Position numbers and translations under genes: made by a program. Below, in pieces: positions 46,241-57,306 of a stretch of DNA of 64,000 bases; the first letter of the stretch is position 1, and each line of letters begins with the position of its first letter. This DNA comes from Syngnathus acus (lineage: Eukaryota > Chordata > Actinopteri > Syngnathiformes > Syngnathidae). The stretch spans positions 21,490,693 through 21,554,692 of the forward strand of contig NC_051088.1 in NCBI RefSeq assembly GCF_901709675.1. The letters are read 5' to 3'. The notes beneath the pieces were generated by a model. The model had not been told where the DNA came from. It saw nothing but the letters and a program-made list of their open reading frames with translations, and made no database searches.

Positions 46241-47659
46241 TGTACCAACATTTTATTTGGTAAGCTTCTTTTTTGAAGTACCGCTATTCCATACTGCTGC
46301 GTACGGGCCCACTCACCGTACGAGACATTCTGTATTCTTTGCATAGTCCCTCTTTTAAATTGGGTTCCTCCTGCTCTGGACAGCTGAAGCCAACTTTCTG
46401 TACGTGTCTATTTGCTGAACATGACACAGTGTAGCCTTGTGTGCTTCTCATGTGAGTGATTTACATTGTGTTTATGCAACCATAAAGTTCTTGCCTTGGA
46501 GACAAACTGCTGACAATCTCTCCTGCATGGGGGGAGGGAGGGGGGGGGTCATGCGGTGACTTAAGGTCACATTAGAAAAAGGACATTTCCCGTGAAAACG
46601 AAGCAAATAACAGCACAGTGCTCGGGGGTTTAAGTGTCAGCTATGAAAGATGCACACAGACAGTTGCCTTCTCAGAAAAACAAAGAGGGTTTAAGCTTTT
46701 AACGCCCCCCCCCCCCCCACACACACACACACACCGCCCAGCCCTTTTTAATAAGCACACTTTGCGACAGCTTCGGTTTCATCGGCATCTTAGGTGAAAC
46801 CAGGGAGAAAGTTCCAATTAAAATGGGAGGGGCCGTAACGAGGAGCGACCGAGGAGGAAGGTGACGATCTGCATGATTTTTTTTTCTCGCAAAACCACTT
46901 TGTTAACCCAGTTAGTGTTGTCGTAATAGCCGCCGCCATGCTTTATGGACTGGCCGCAATTGGATTAGTTGTTTTGTGCTACTTGGCGGCGGCCGGATGT
47001 GAGGAAAGAGGCACTTACAGAAAGTCCAGCTGTTGATTTGGAGTCTGGACAAGGGAGACGCGTCGGAAGCTACTTTCGCTCGCATCTGCCTGCCATTAAG
47101 GCTCCAATCTTCGACGAGTCGGCTTTTTTGGGCTTTGGCTATAAGAGGTGTCAGTCTCGTCGACGATGACAGCGGGCGGGGTGATGAGGTCACATTGGGT
47201 CACCGTGGGGAGGCGACGGCCCTTCCTTGGCGTCAGCGTGTCCAGTTTAAGATCTTTGGGCAGAAAATTCCTTTTCAAAATGTGACGTCAGGTTTGAGCT
47301 GCAACATGTTGTCTTGTGATAAAAACTTTCCACTTATCTCTTGATTTCCATGCCTCCTGCGCCTCCGTGAATCGGCATGAAAAATGATGAGCCGTGCATT
47401 TTGGTGTGTGACTATCGGCCCTATGGTCATCATCATGTCTTACGCGAGAAGTCTTTGTATGTCTTTTTCCAGGATTGCACAGAATTGAATGGATTTTCAC
47501 GGAACGTGTTACGTTACATTGCGGTGAAATGGTTTTCACAGAAATTATTTTTCCTGCAATTTGCTGAATCATTCTCCATTTTTATTACGCGAGTTGCTAT
47601 GTTGCTTTGTTGTTTAAAGAACCTTTTTGAACAAGGTACATAATGGAATATAAAGCTGT
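46241..47659. other. unique sequence, no gene seen
   Basis: A poly-C then CA run (46706-46734) and a CpG-containing patch (46980-47230). Frames of 60-103 codons overlap on both strands without splice support. Confidence 0.4.
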
Positions 47660-47850
47660 TATATTATATTATATTATATTATATTATATTATATTACATT
47701 ATATTTCATTATATTATATATGTTATATTTTACATATTATATTATATTATATTTCATTATATTATTTTATATATTATATTTTACATATTATATTGTATTA
47801 TATTATATTTTACATATTATATTATATTTTACATATTATATTATATTATA
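47660..47850. repeat. (TATAT/TATTA)n pentanucleotide-like tract
   Basis: About 190 bp of ATATT pentamers with later TTTACATATTATAT variants, in longer higher-order units. Confidence 0.95.
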
Positions 47851-48639
47851 CTGCTGCGCCAAAACATTTTTTCCAGTGATGTCTGACCATACTGCTTTCA
47901 CCAAAAATTATTACTGTAACGTTGCAGAAATCAACATTTTGCTTGTTTTTCTACAATCTGACCCAAAGACCCCCACAAACTGGACAATTTGCGACGTGGG
48001 CGGTTCCGGCTGATGCCAGCCACGCAGTATGGAATCTGTAAGAACAAGCTCCAAGACTTGTCAACTTTGTGTTTAATGTTTAGTGAATTGTGTACTGTGT
48101 GTCAAAGTGAATATTCAGACCGAGGTTTTCACAGCTGACTGCCTCAAAAACCTGCCGTCAATGTTTACAAACCAGGTGAAGCTTACCTATAGACAAAAAG
48201 TTAATCATTGCTTTTTTTTTAAAAGCTCAGGTAAAAGTGTAAAAATGATTTATGAAGCCAAGCTGACACTGCACAAAACACTTTCCACTCTTTGCACACA
48301 AGTTGGTTTTGTTTAGACCGTCGCTTTTACCTTCTAGCGACGCTCTGGCCGAAAGAGTATTGATGACGAAAATAGAAGAAACACACAGTCATTTATCAGC
48401 GTGCATTTTAAATTATTAAATGTGCAAATGTTGTCTACACAACAGTTGGAAAGATTTTAGTTGGAAAGATCCATGCAAGATCCTGCTGTTAATGCATCAA
48501 TTATGCATAAATGCATATTGCAACGCTTGTGGATTAAATCCAAAATCTCCTCCAAACAAACCAGAAGTCACACAGTGCTGTTTTGGAGGAAATAAAGCCA
48601 TTGCGGCATGCGAGCTTCCCTCCTCCTTAGCGCACCTTC
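47851..48639. other. unique sequence, no gene seen
   Basis: AT-leaning patches at 48400-48550 (CATTTTAAATTATTAAATGTGC) are weakly CNE-like. No exon was supported. Confidence 0.4.
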
Positions 48640-48780
48640 ACTTAATCCACTTATAATGTTCGAGCTGTTTGCCAAACACGACGACATCATCAATTGTCAT
48701 GTTGGCAAATAGCGCCGGGCTAATACGCTCACCCACCTGCAAAGAGGTGCTGTTCGGGAAATCTGTTGCTAAGGAACGGC
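48640..48780. promoter_or_regulatory. candidate CNE with spaced inverted sites
   Basis: TTTGCCAA and TTGGCAAA are inverted 8-mers about 30 bp apart (near 48669-48710), like paired NFI half-sites. ATCATCAATTGTCATG lies between them and GGGCTAATACGC after. Confidence 0.4.
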
Positions 48781-49299
48781 GGCATGGGAGGTGAAGGGAG
48801 CTCCTAACGACGGCGGGTGACGGGAAATAAAATCACAACATCACCGGGCACCTCGGAGACACGAGTTGGGCCCTGCCAGGATTCGCCGTCTCCTTCCAAG
48901 ATGCAACCGGCGCAGCTTTATATCTCGCCTAATGTGATTGGTGGAGAGACGTCCGCGTGAAGGATGTTTTTAATTCCAAACTGGTGCTAACGTGGCCCGC
49001 ATAGCGTGGGCACCCAACATGACGATGATGAGGAGCGACCGTGAGGCTTGTGATGCAACCTTGGGATCATTTTGGGAAGCAGAAGAAAGCGTTAAGGTGC
49101 AAAGAGAACACGCCACAATAACGGTGATATCAGCTGACCGGAGTTGAAAGTGCGCCAATCGATCTGACTCTATGTAAAAAGTAGAGCGTGAACATTTGCT
49201 GGAATTGGATTTTTGCACAAGGGTCACGTGAAGTGGAATTGTCAGGATAAGCGTGGATACATCAATTATCACTATCGCGTGTCGCAACAGGCCGGCTCA
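48781..49299. other. unique sequence, no gene seen
   Basis: CGCCTAATGTGATTGGTGG near 48927 is a small motif patch. A 105-codon - strand frame (48970-49287) lacks motifs. Confidence 0.4.
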
Positions 49300-49480
49300 T
49301 TTATTTTTTAACAGGCTGACTTTTTATTCCGCGAATGATGTGAGACTCACCTAAGCTGGCCAACGCCGTGCGGCCGATTAACTGTAATTGCTCGCTTTAG
49401 CGAGTCAGCCAGGTCCGCCGCGGGTCAGCACTCTTTTATTTATCAAACGGGGAAGGTCAATTATAGGCGAGCTTATGATG
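49300..49480. promoter_or_regulatory. candidate CNE
   Basis: CCGATTAACTGTAATTGCTC, the inverted CTCGCTTTAGCGAG, CTCTTTTATTTATC and GGTCAATTATAGGCG in unique sequence. Confidence 0.42.
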
Positions 49481-49699
49481 AGCTGAGAGGTTCTGGCAGC
49501 TGATCTGAACCTGATGTAAGCGGAGCCGTGCTGAGATTGCCCGCTGTTACGTCATCTCGTGTGCGGATGATAACTAGGTAGAACGCACGGAGGCACCTCT
49601 CGGAGTGATGAAACGGACCGCTGGTGGAGGGAAGTGCCGAGATATGACGAGAGCATCGGCAAAACGCTTCTGCTCTGTTGGATGTGCAACAGTCCCGTG

Positions 49700-49700
<1 letters not shown>
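49481..49700. other. unique sequence
   Basis: No exon was supported here on either strand, although it lies 3' of the - strand exon at 50131-50366. Confidence 0.35.

Positions 49701-49798
<98 letters not shown>
49701..49798. repeat. (GATA)n microsatellite
   Basis: About 24 uninterrupted AGAT units. Confidence 0.98.
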
Positions 49799-50099
49799 GC
49801 AAATAGCTAGATAGGTAAATAGATAAGTAAATAGGTAGATAGGTAAATAGATAGGTAAATAGGTAGAGAGGTAAATAGATAGGTAAGTTGGTAGGTCTGT
49901 AGGTAGGTAGGTAGGTAGGTAAATAGGTAGATAGGTAAATAGATAGGTAAATAGGTAGATAGGTACGTAAACAGATATACGTAGATATACGTAGATAGAT
50001 ATCCGTAGATATACGTAGATAGATAGAGGTAGAGAGATAAATATATAGAGATAGATAAAGATAGATATATATAGATAGTATTGTATAAACAGAGCCGAT
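49799..50099. repeat. degenerate GATA-derived tract
   Basis: AGGTAAAT, AGGTAGAT, TACGTAGATA and related octamers continue the GATA run for 300 bp with progressive decay, including patches with regular 8-12 bp higher-order units. Confidence 0.92.
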
Positions 50100-50130
50100 C
50101 TTTTATATATATATAATAGCCGCAGGTAAC

Positions 50131-50366
50131 AAGAGGCATCGAGTCCATGGAAGTGTCTATCGATTGAGGTCGTTGTAAGAGGGGGCGTAGTGACTCGTTG
50201 TGGCAGGCACTGCTATTGATGGGCTCAAAGGTTCCGCTCCCGGGTAGAAGGATTCGCTGGCTAAATGAGTCGCTCTTCTGCCACAGCTTGTCGTAGAGCT
50301 CGTGAGTGGAGCTGATCAATACCGCCCTGATTTTGTCCTCAGACACCTTCCCCAGGTTGTACACCT
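50131..50366 (-). CDS. possible internal coding exon, unidentified protein
   Basis: Reading leftward, an acceptor TTGGTTTAG ends at 50367 and the exon begins with the last two bases of a split codon, then 78 open codons. The peptide includes VYNLGKVSEDKIRAVLISST, then HELYDKLWQKSDSFSQRILL, and near its end QSIDTSMDSMPL. It is hydrophilic with no membrane segment. Codon use is varied and coding-like, unlike the repeat frames nearby. The likely 3' edge is CCTCTT|GTTACC at 50130, a weak donor. The frame otherwise runs on into the GATA tract as tyrosine- and serine-rich sequence, which cannot be ancestral coding. I do not recognise the family. Its partner exons would lie right (upstream) and left (downstream). 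A retrocopy fragment is an alternative. Confidence 0.45.
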
Positions 50367-51398
50367 CTAAACCAACCAGAGAAGGCCTTCGTCAGAACCT
50401 CTGTGACACCCTTTACAAAATGCACCAGCCACTATAGATTTGATTTTTTTTGTTTTGTTTTGTCCAGACTTGCAGAAAGAGGTCTACACATTCATTGCTA
50501 TCAGGCAGCAGGGCAGTGGGCTTGCGTACACCTGCATGTAATATTTACCGGTGTCGGATATCTCGACCTGCACGTTGCGGAGATACCTGTTTGTCTCAGC
50601 TCTTGTAGACACGACAGCGCTCGGTCTCCAGCTAACCTTTACATGTTAATATTTCATCAGGTCGTGCTGATATGTTTAGAGAGCTCTCTGTAGAAAGGAA
50701 TGGGTGGGCGAGGGGGGGGGGGAATCCACTCTGTTCAAGGAGTATTTCTGTACCTGTTCAAACATGCTGTGGTAAATTATTCATCCAGCCAATAGTGAGC
50801 AGCCATGCTTTTACAGCCAAACCGTGAAAATGCACCTTAGCGCACAAACACGGGGGTCCATCAGTGGTGGGGGGGGGGCAGAGCAACATAGCCCACGGCA
50901 AAACACTCAGTTGCTAACCTGTGCGCTAATTTTTCTTTAAGGGACACTTTGAAAAACTTTAAGGTGCCATTAAAGTTGGTTGAAACTTGGAGGAGCGCTC
51001 TAATTAGTAAAATGCAAAATGTGTCTTTAATGACAAGTGCTCTTCACCTCACAAAAAAATCTGAAGATAGAGAGAAAGGGAAATTTCAAGATTGTTGAAG
51101 GAACGAGAAGATTAAATGATCAGCTCGGGCCAATCCTTGCTGATCAAAGATATTACAGGACGGCTCATCATCTTTTGTCTCACTAATTTCAAAGAAACAT
51201 GGTGATGCAAAATTCTCCACAGCGCATCTTCATGTGCTTCAAAAGGCTCGTGAAATGTTTCAGGAGGAAAAGAAATAGAATGATAGTGATGACACAACTT
51301 TTTCTGGTCATGTAACACAAAAAATCATTTTACGGTTAAGTCCAATTTAGGCTTTAATATCATCCATTTGGGGAAAAATTTTAAATGATATTAAAAAG
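50367..51398. other. unique sequence, possible intron of the - strand gene
   Basis: TGGTAAATTATTCATCCAGCC near 50773 is CNE-like. G-runs at about 50710-50723 and 50868-50879. No further exon was supported. Confidence 0.4.
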
Positions 51399-51575
51399 TA
51401 TTATTGTCTGTCAAACTGCAGTTCAGTTTGTTTTGGGGGCAATAATGAATTTTTTTATTTTTATTTAGGCCTGTGAATTTTACTTGTCAGATTTACTTTT
51501 TTTAAATATTTTAATACAAATTTTAAAATGTATTTTTGTCTATCAAATTGCAGTTCAGTTTGTTTCGGGGCACCA
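51399..51575. repeat. diverged direct duplication, about 132-bp period
   Basis: GTCTGTCAAACTGCAGTTC at about 51406 recurs as GTCTATCAAATTGCAGTTC at about 51538, each followed by AGTTTGTTT and a G-rich phrase. Confidence 0.75.
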
Positions 51576-51839
51576 AATAAACTAAGCACCAAAAGAAAAT
51601 ACTAATTCCAAGGCCCGTCGTTGGACCAAATCTCACGGTAACAATGTGAAAGATGTATTTGTAAAAATAGATACAGAATTGAAATAAAAGGTCTTTTAGC
51701 GCTGGCCGAGTAGACAATAAATGTCTATTAAATTGTGGTTGCGGCGGAAGTGGGAAGCAAATGTCTGCATCTTCAAAACGCAATTTGGAGGTTTCTCGCT
51801 AGCCCACGTTAGCCACCGGGGGCTGCTTTCTGCTTCAGA
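51576..51839. other. unique sequence
   Basis: ACAATAAATGTCTATTAAATTG near 51713 is a weak CNE-like patch. Nothing else was supported. Confidence 0.35.
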
Positions 51840-52060
51840 AGAATTCCTGGCAAATGAATGCACTACCTCTCGGGCTAATTAAATTAAAGGGGATCAAACC
51901 TACAGAGCTGCTTTTGTGGCGGACACAATGTTGTGCTTCATGCGCTTGTTGCTCCAGGGGGAATTTCTGCCACGTAGCCTCCACGCCGCCCGCGGCTCCG
52001 CGCCGGACTCGGCTAACACGGTCAACTTTCTCTAATTTGCTTGAATGAGAAGGAATTACC
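51840..52060. promoter_or_regulatory. candidate CNE
   Basis: CTCGGGCTAATTAAATTAAAGG is followed by CpG-containing unique DNA (51960-52020) and TTCTCTAATTTGCTTGAATG. Confidence 0.38.
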
Positions 52061-52139
52061 AACTGATAATAAGAGAGTGAGAAAGCGTCGCAGGGGCTGC
52101 GGGCAAGGATGAGTGGCGAGCGACTGAATTGTGCGGCAC

Positions 52140-52480
52140 CTGAAGCACACGCGTGCTTCTTTTTTTTTTTTTTTGGATGATTAATTTCTCCTTAAAACAA
52201 GGCATTGAGGAGTAAAATTGCTGCGCAAACGACATGAGCGATTACGCTTGTAATTCCTTGTCTTGGGCAAAATGTGCTCAGAGGCTTTGCGGCGTTACTT
52301 AGCTGCTGCTAACAAGCTACTGCTAACTATGTGGCATTGAGCATGATTTCTCTAATGCATATTAATGAGATTATAATGATTAACTTCTGCATACACATAG
52401 TATATGAGTTGCCATTTTGAACAATGTCAGATTCATTCTAATCAGCAGTTATACTTTACAAGCCGTCACACTATTGTTGT
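52140..52480. promoter_or_regulatory. strong candidate CNE
   Basis: After a poly-T (52160-52174) comes a 300-bp unique block: GGATGATTAATTTCTCC, AGCGATTACGCTTGTAATTCC, TCTAATGCATATTAATGAG and TTATAATGATTAACTTCTGC. Closely packed ATTA cores and no ORF make it one of the best enhancer candidates. Conservation was not tested. Confidence 0.5.
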
Positions 52481-52495
52481 GTTTTTAAATGTATA

Positions 52496-52521
52496 CATAT
52501 ATATATATATGTATATATATA
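52496..52521. repeat. (TA)n
   Basis: TA run directly left of the transposon copy, probably the insertion target. Confidence 0.9.
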
Positions 52522-52628
52522 CAGTAATCCCTCATTTATCGCAGATAATTGGTTCCAAAAACCGCACGCGATAAGTGAAATCCGCGAAGTACGGTCACCA
52601 ACAAGAAGTACTGAGCAGGTAGCGAGGG

Positions 52629-52635
<7 letters not shown>
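52522..52635. mobile_element. internally deleted Tigger/pogo-like copy
   Basis: The first ~95 bp match the left part of the element at 42231. The sequence then jumps to its last ~20 bp (GTAGCGAGGGATCACT). It lies inside a TA tract on both sides, consistent with TA targeting. Confidence 0.78.
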
Positions 52636-52689
<54 letters not shown>

Positions 52690-52755
52690 GCGCACATGTA
52701 TTAATTAAATATATATATATATATATATGTGTATATATATATGTATATATAGCAT
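52636..52755. repeat. (TA)n tracts
   Basis: TATATA runs broken by GTATATAG and GCGCACATG. Confidence 0.93.
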
Positions 52756-53719
52756 ATATCACTGTGGCATTATGGGAAACATGAAAAATATTAGCATTTA
52801 GCCTCCAAGTTTGTATTTGCAAGTGAAGTAATTATTTTTGCCATTCCGGACTGTGAATGTTACTTGTCAGAGTTTATTTGTATTTTTTTCCACCTTTATA
52901 AGGACATTAATCAGATGTGTTGAGTCACCCTCACATCTGTAAGTGAATATGATTTGGACCAGAAAACCACGAGTCTTTCTCGCCCTCCTTCAGGAAATTG
53001 CTCAGACATTGGGAGGGAGACAAGCCCCGCCCACAACAACTGCCACAGACTGGTCATAAATTAATACATTAGTGTTTGCTTGACATGGATGTGGATTATC
53101 TTCGGCTGCTGCCATTTTTGCAGTCACGGCGACGGGGGGGGGGGAAGATTATTAAGGTGACATCATCTGATGATATGTTCTCCGTCTCTCAAGGCAAACA
53201 CAATCCGCTCTACCATCTCCATATTTGATCACACGGACATGAGATCAGCGGTCGTATCTGCGCTGAAGGATGCTTCAGGCTGGAGGATCCACTCCGCCAT
53301 CCGAGTCGTGACCTTCTTGTGCCCGCTTTAATCAGCGCCGCTCGCGTGGCTTGCGGCTTGCCGGCTCTCAGGTTATTAAGGTCTCGGTGGTCATCCGTGT
53401 GGGAATGTGCCAACAACACACCACCTTTAATTAATACATGTGCGCTCTTTGTTTGCAATGCACGCCCAACACACAACGTTGCGACTGTGATTCCACGCCG
53501 CTGGAATTAAGCTCTGTGAACTTTCACAGGCCAGCAGCTGTCCAAATGGCAACTTGCTGCCTAATCCGTCGAGACTTAGGCTCCTTCCTGTGTACAAGGG
53601 CCCGGGTTGGTCAGGGCCCCTGTCCTGTTTAGATGTGCGAGGCCGATAGACCTCCACGGCCAACAGGTCTGTTATGAGTGGGAAACGGCAAAGCAAGGGG
53701 GTCAGGCTGGGGGGAGGGG
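52756..53719. other. unique sequence, no gene seen
   Basis: Small motif patches (CATAAATTAATACATTAGTG near 53055, CCACCTTTAATTAATACATG near 53420) and a G-run (53132-53142). Frames on both strands lack splice support. Confidence 0.4.
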
Positions 53720-54010
53720 CGTTCACATAGCCAAAGTCAACCAGGGGATAATACCTCCGTCCTAATGGGGCTCAGCGCCGGCATTATCGGCATCAAATGT
53801 TGTCCTCCCACCCCCCCGCTTCCTCTTTGTTCAGTTTATCCGGACTCCCCGCCGCTCGGTGAACACGCAACCAAAATCCCCCCAAGTTCCGACCTACTGG
53901 ACTCCAGGTACAAGAGAACCCGACCGGGGCATATAAGAGCCTTTTGCCATGCCGAGGGGAAGACCTCGTGTTGGTCTCCGGGATGCTCGACATGTCGGTA
54001 AGGTGCCGTC
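53720..54010 (+). promoter_or_regulatory. weak promoter or CNE candidate
   Basis: GATAATACCTCCGTCC and GCCGGCATTATCGGC open the block. GGGCATATAAGAGCC (53928-53942) resembles a TATA box. Donor-like CCAG|GTACAAG (53907) and GTCG|GTAAGG (53998) follow. No consistent exon could be built. Confidence 0.25.
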
Positions 54011-55588
54011 ACACCGCAGTTTGTTTTCTCTGGTCCGATTTAGTGGGTGGATTTATAAACTTGGCCCGGTTTGATTTCTATTTCACGTGGAATGAAATCA
54101 AAGCAAAACAAAGAAAACACGAACAGGGCTCGGCATCTGGAATTGCATTTGTGAGTCATCGGGAGTTACGTCGCTCTCGTGCCATTTCGTGTCAAACCTG
54201 AATTTTTTTCCCTTTCTTAAAATAACCAAACAATGTTTTTATCAAGATGAGTTGTTCTCGGGTGGAACTCTTCTCGAGCAAGCCGATGATGGTCCACACC
54301 CAAGTTCTGCATTCTACCTGCTAAAATGAACCACGCCGAGTGGGACGAAAACCGACTAGTGGTTGCTTGTGGGATAGCCCCCTAAATTAGTCACGGTTGT
54401 TAGTCGGGGGTGTGTTATAGCAGTGCATACCTAAAGAGCCAGGTTGCCGAGTGATTACAAGGTTGTTCTGCGGTGCAGATGCTAATGATGTACATTTCAA
54501 CTCGTCTGTCACCCCGAAAAAAAAAGAGATCGCACGTGAGGCGTTGTCGCTTTTTAATGCAATCATTTTCACATCAGGAGGAATGTGCCAAAACAGACTC
54601 CTGTCAAACATTCGCTACTTGTCAAATCCTCTGCACACTAATGAAGGCCATTACCGCCGTTGCTACCGAGATATCAAACCAAGTAGTGCTTTTCAATTTG
54701 AAACCAACGCTAGCCGGTAAAATCTGTGACGACCAGCTAATTTGCTGTGATTGGGGCAGAACCGCAGAACCTGCGAGGAAAATCGGGAGAGCTTAATTTA
54801 AACGTGTCCGGCTAAATAGAAACGGGAGTGACGAGGTAAACAAATGAATCCCTCCAACCCTCTCCGACAATCTCGGCGGTGACCGCAGAGGATCTCCACC
54901 TTCGCAAAGGCAGAGCGGGACTGCGAGCACGCTCGCGGAAAAAAAGCAAAGCGTCAGCTTTCATCGCAGCCTATCTCTCTGTATACAGGACCCCGTCTGC
55001 CCGTTTCCTCTGTCAACCCCCCCTCTCGCTTGCTCTCTGTTTGCTTTACTGTAATCATTGCGCTGGCCCAGAACCGTGTGGGTGTGCTGGCAGCCGCACA
55101 GAAAAGCAGGAGAAGAAGAAGTTACATGGGAACTGAGTTAAGGTTGAATATTTATTAGAAGAAGCCATCTGGCGTCACAATGTCTGCACAAAGAGGGTTC
55201 TGCTCTGCTCTGCTCTGCTCTGGCTATGTAATGGTCCCTCCTCCTTCTCCTGCCCCGACTTTATCTCTCCTTCTCGCTCCCATTTTCTTCATCCGACACC
55301 CCCCCCTTCTCTTCCACCGGCCGCCTCTACGCCCAATCGGCGAGAAAATATTCAGCTTTGACCGCATACTCGCGGCGCTTTCACATAATCACAGTGTTAC
55401 AGCATTTCAAAGCGGCTAATCAAAGGGAGGAGGAGGATATTTTATCCTGGATGGGTTACTTTGCAACCTGTGTGTGTGAGGGGTGGGGGGGTCAAGGGTG
55501 AGGGGGGGGGTGCAGGCATGTGTGCATGCGTGGGGGCTGTGTCACAGCTGTTTACTCAAGTCTCGTCAGTTAGTGACATAAAAATGTA
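54011..55588. other. unique sequence, no gene seen
   Basis: CpG-containing patches at 54880-54960 and 55310-55400. A CTCTG pentamer run at 55201-55222 and G-runs at 55483-55512. No exon was supported. Confidence 0.4.
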
Positions 55589-55660
55589 CAGTGGATCCTC
55601 GCTAGTCACCAGGCACGGGCCTCAGCTCAACCACGAAAAAGCTAAATTCGACAAATAGTT
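55589..55660. mobile_element. possible one-ended Tigger-like remnant
   Basis: TACAGTGGATCCTCGCTAG resembles a TA-flanked left TIR, but no right end was found. Confidence 0.25.
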
Positions 55661-56204
55661 CCCTGACAGTCATTATATATGTTTGTATTGAAAGTGCCAT
55701 ATATACAAGACGGGTGCAATTGATTATGCAAAGAGGCCACATGAGAAAGTGGAATGTTTGCAGAGGGCCAAAGCCCAAACCAACACCACTAACCACAACT
55801 TTGTTGTTATTTTGAATGCATTTGGAGAAACACATTGTCTTGTTTCAATAAACTGCTACATGTGTGTGGTATGTATATTGTTAGAATTAAGAAATAAAAG
55901 ACACAATTGTAAATGGTTATTTATTTTTACACCAAAATTTTTGCTAGACTCTTTTTTTGGAGTAATAGTTGCTGGAGGAGTCAGAAAAGTACAGCGCTTT
56001 AGCTTGCTACCTCGCTAGCCTCCACGCTTAAATAATGAAATAAATTAGAAATTAACTTATATATTCATATATATATATATATATATTCATATATAGAAAA
56101 AAATAGATGTAAATATGAATTTTATAAATTAAATACATTTTCATATTTTTCTTTCAAAATGAAACATATTTTACGGGTCAGTTTGACTTCACGGGCACTG
56201 AGAG
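55661..56204. other. unique AT-rich sequence
   Basis: A TA run at about 56065-56088. No exon was supported. Confidence 0.4.
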
Positions 56205-56275
56205 AGTCGGCTGGTTTGAGAATGTGGGCGGGCCGCATATGGCCCTCAGGCCACACTTTGCCTAGCCCTGTTACG
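56205..56275. mobile_element. hAT-like end fragment
   Basis: GGGCGGGCCGCATATGGCCC and CACTTTGCCTAGCCCTG resemble the right end of the GGGCC-rich hAT-like family. The left end was not found. Confidence 0.4.
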
Positions 56276-56729
56276 ATCAAAAACTGTTCTGGTTCCATTG
56301 TCCTGATTTCGGATTGATATTTTGTTGCCACATGACACATAAGATGACAGTAAATTAGTCAAACGTAAACAATGGAAAATATTTTAGTGGCAATATATTT
56401 TGTTTTGTTGAAAGAAAAAAATGACAGGACAGTATGAGAAAACCGTCTTCCATTTTTAACACTTTGGTGACTTCAGCTCCAATTAAATCCAACTTCACAG
56501 GGCATTTTTTTTTCGTTTGATAAAAACACACCGACGTCACGATGCTGGCATGGAAGCAGCAAGAAAAAGGTTTTCCAACGTTTTACCTGCCAAGCGGTCC
56601 GAGCGGAATGTACGCGCTGTTATTGTGTCTTCACATTGGCAGCAGATGAATCGACTCCCACGCTCATCCTGCATTTGCACGCAATGTCTCCTGCAGAGAA
56701 CAAACTTTAGAATTTATCACATTAATTGA
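56276..56729. other. unique sequence
   Basis: No supported exon. Confidence 0.4.
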
Positions 56730-56831
56730 GAGGATTGTTCCACATGAGGCGAGTTAACACTGCAGGCAATAAAGCGTATTAGAATCAAATACATAAAGCG
56801 TTTGTTTGGAAAATGTTTTGCCACTTTGCAG
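56730..56831. promoter_or_regulatory. CNE-like flank of candidate cassette exon
   Basis: GCAATAAAGCGTATTAGAATC and CATAAAGCGTTTGTTTGG lead into the acceptor at 56831. Sequences flanking regulated exons are often conserved. Conservation was not tested. Confidence 0.35.
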
Positions 56832-56923
56832 GTACACACCAGGCGTCCCCAATTACGGCGGAACCAAATTTCCATCTCCATTCAAGAATACTAATGCGTA
56901 ATCTTCTGAGAGGTGCCAAAGAG
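56832..56923 (+). other. possible cassette exon with in-frame stop
   Basis: The acceptor TTGCCACTTTGCAG ends at 56831 and the donor AAAGAG|GTAAGTACC begins at 56924. The 92-nt exon has one frame (starting after one base) reading YTPGVPNYGGTKFPSPFK before TAA. The length is not a multiple of three, and the stop is well inside. It could be a poison exon, an alternative terminal exon, a non-coding exon, or a conserved element with chance splice signals. No partner exon was found. Confidence 0.33.
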
Positions 56924-57306
56924 GTAAGTACCTTGCCAGGGGCGTGACAAATGGCGCCAATTAAAGCTTAACTTGCTTGTTTTCTCATAACATACATGTT
57001 TTCATAAGTGTGGAATCAAATAATTGCTGCTCTTTATATCGGCAACAATAAAAGGGGAAATATGGCGGCCGCGGGATGCTGCTGAATATTTTAGTGCGAC
57101 GGAGAGAAGGTGGCAGAGTGAGATGCATCGGTGACGTTCCTTCAAGATATCCCCTCCTCTCGTATATTTTTCTCGAGGGCATGCGAGCTCATGATTCCGT
57201 GCCAGACTGGCACACGGCGGCGGCCGCCTCGCAGATTAGCCGGGACGGCGGCGACGAGCGGCCAATCACGTGCTAGTCACTTAACCGAGTAATTTAGAGT
57301 TCATTG
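56924..57306. other. unique sequence, partly CpG-rich
   Basis: GGCGGCGGCCGCC near 57216 and CCGAGTAATTTAGAG near 57284. No exon was supported. Confidence 0.4.

Noticed and set aside
49701-49798. CRISPR-like regular array
   Set aside because: It is an uninterrupted tetranucleotide repeat without unique spacers, in a eukaryotic genome.
49807-50100. Continuation of the minus-strand frame into tyrosine/leucine/serine-rich sequence
   Set aside because: This part reads through the degenerate GATA tract and is not plausible ancestral coding. Only 50131-50366 was kept.
53895-54000. TATA-like box and two donor-like sites as a gene start
   Set aside because: No single exon model uses them consistently. 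Kept only as a weak regulatory candidate.
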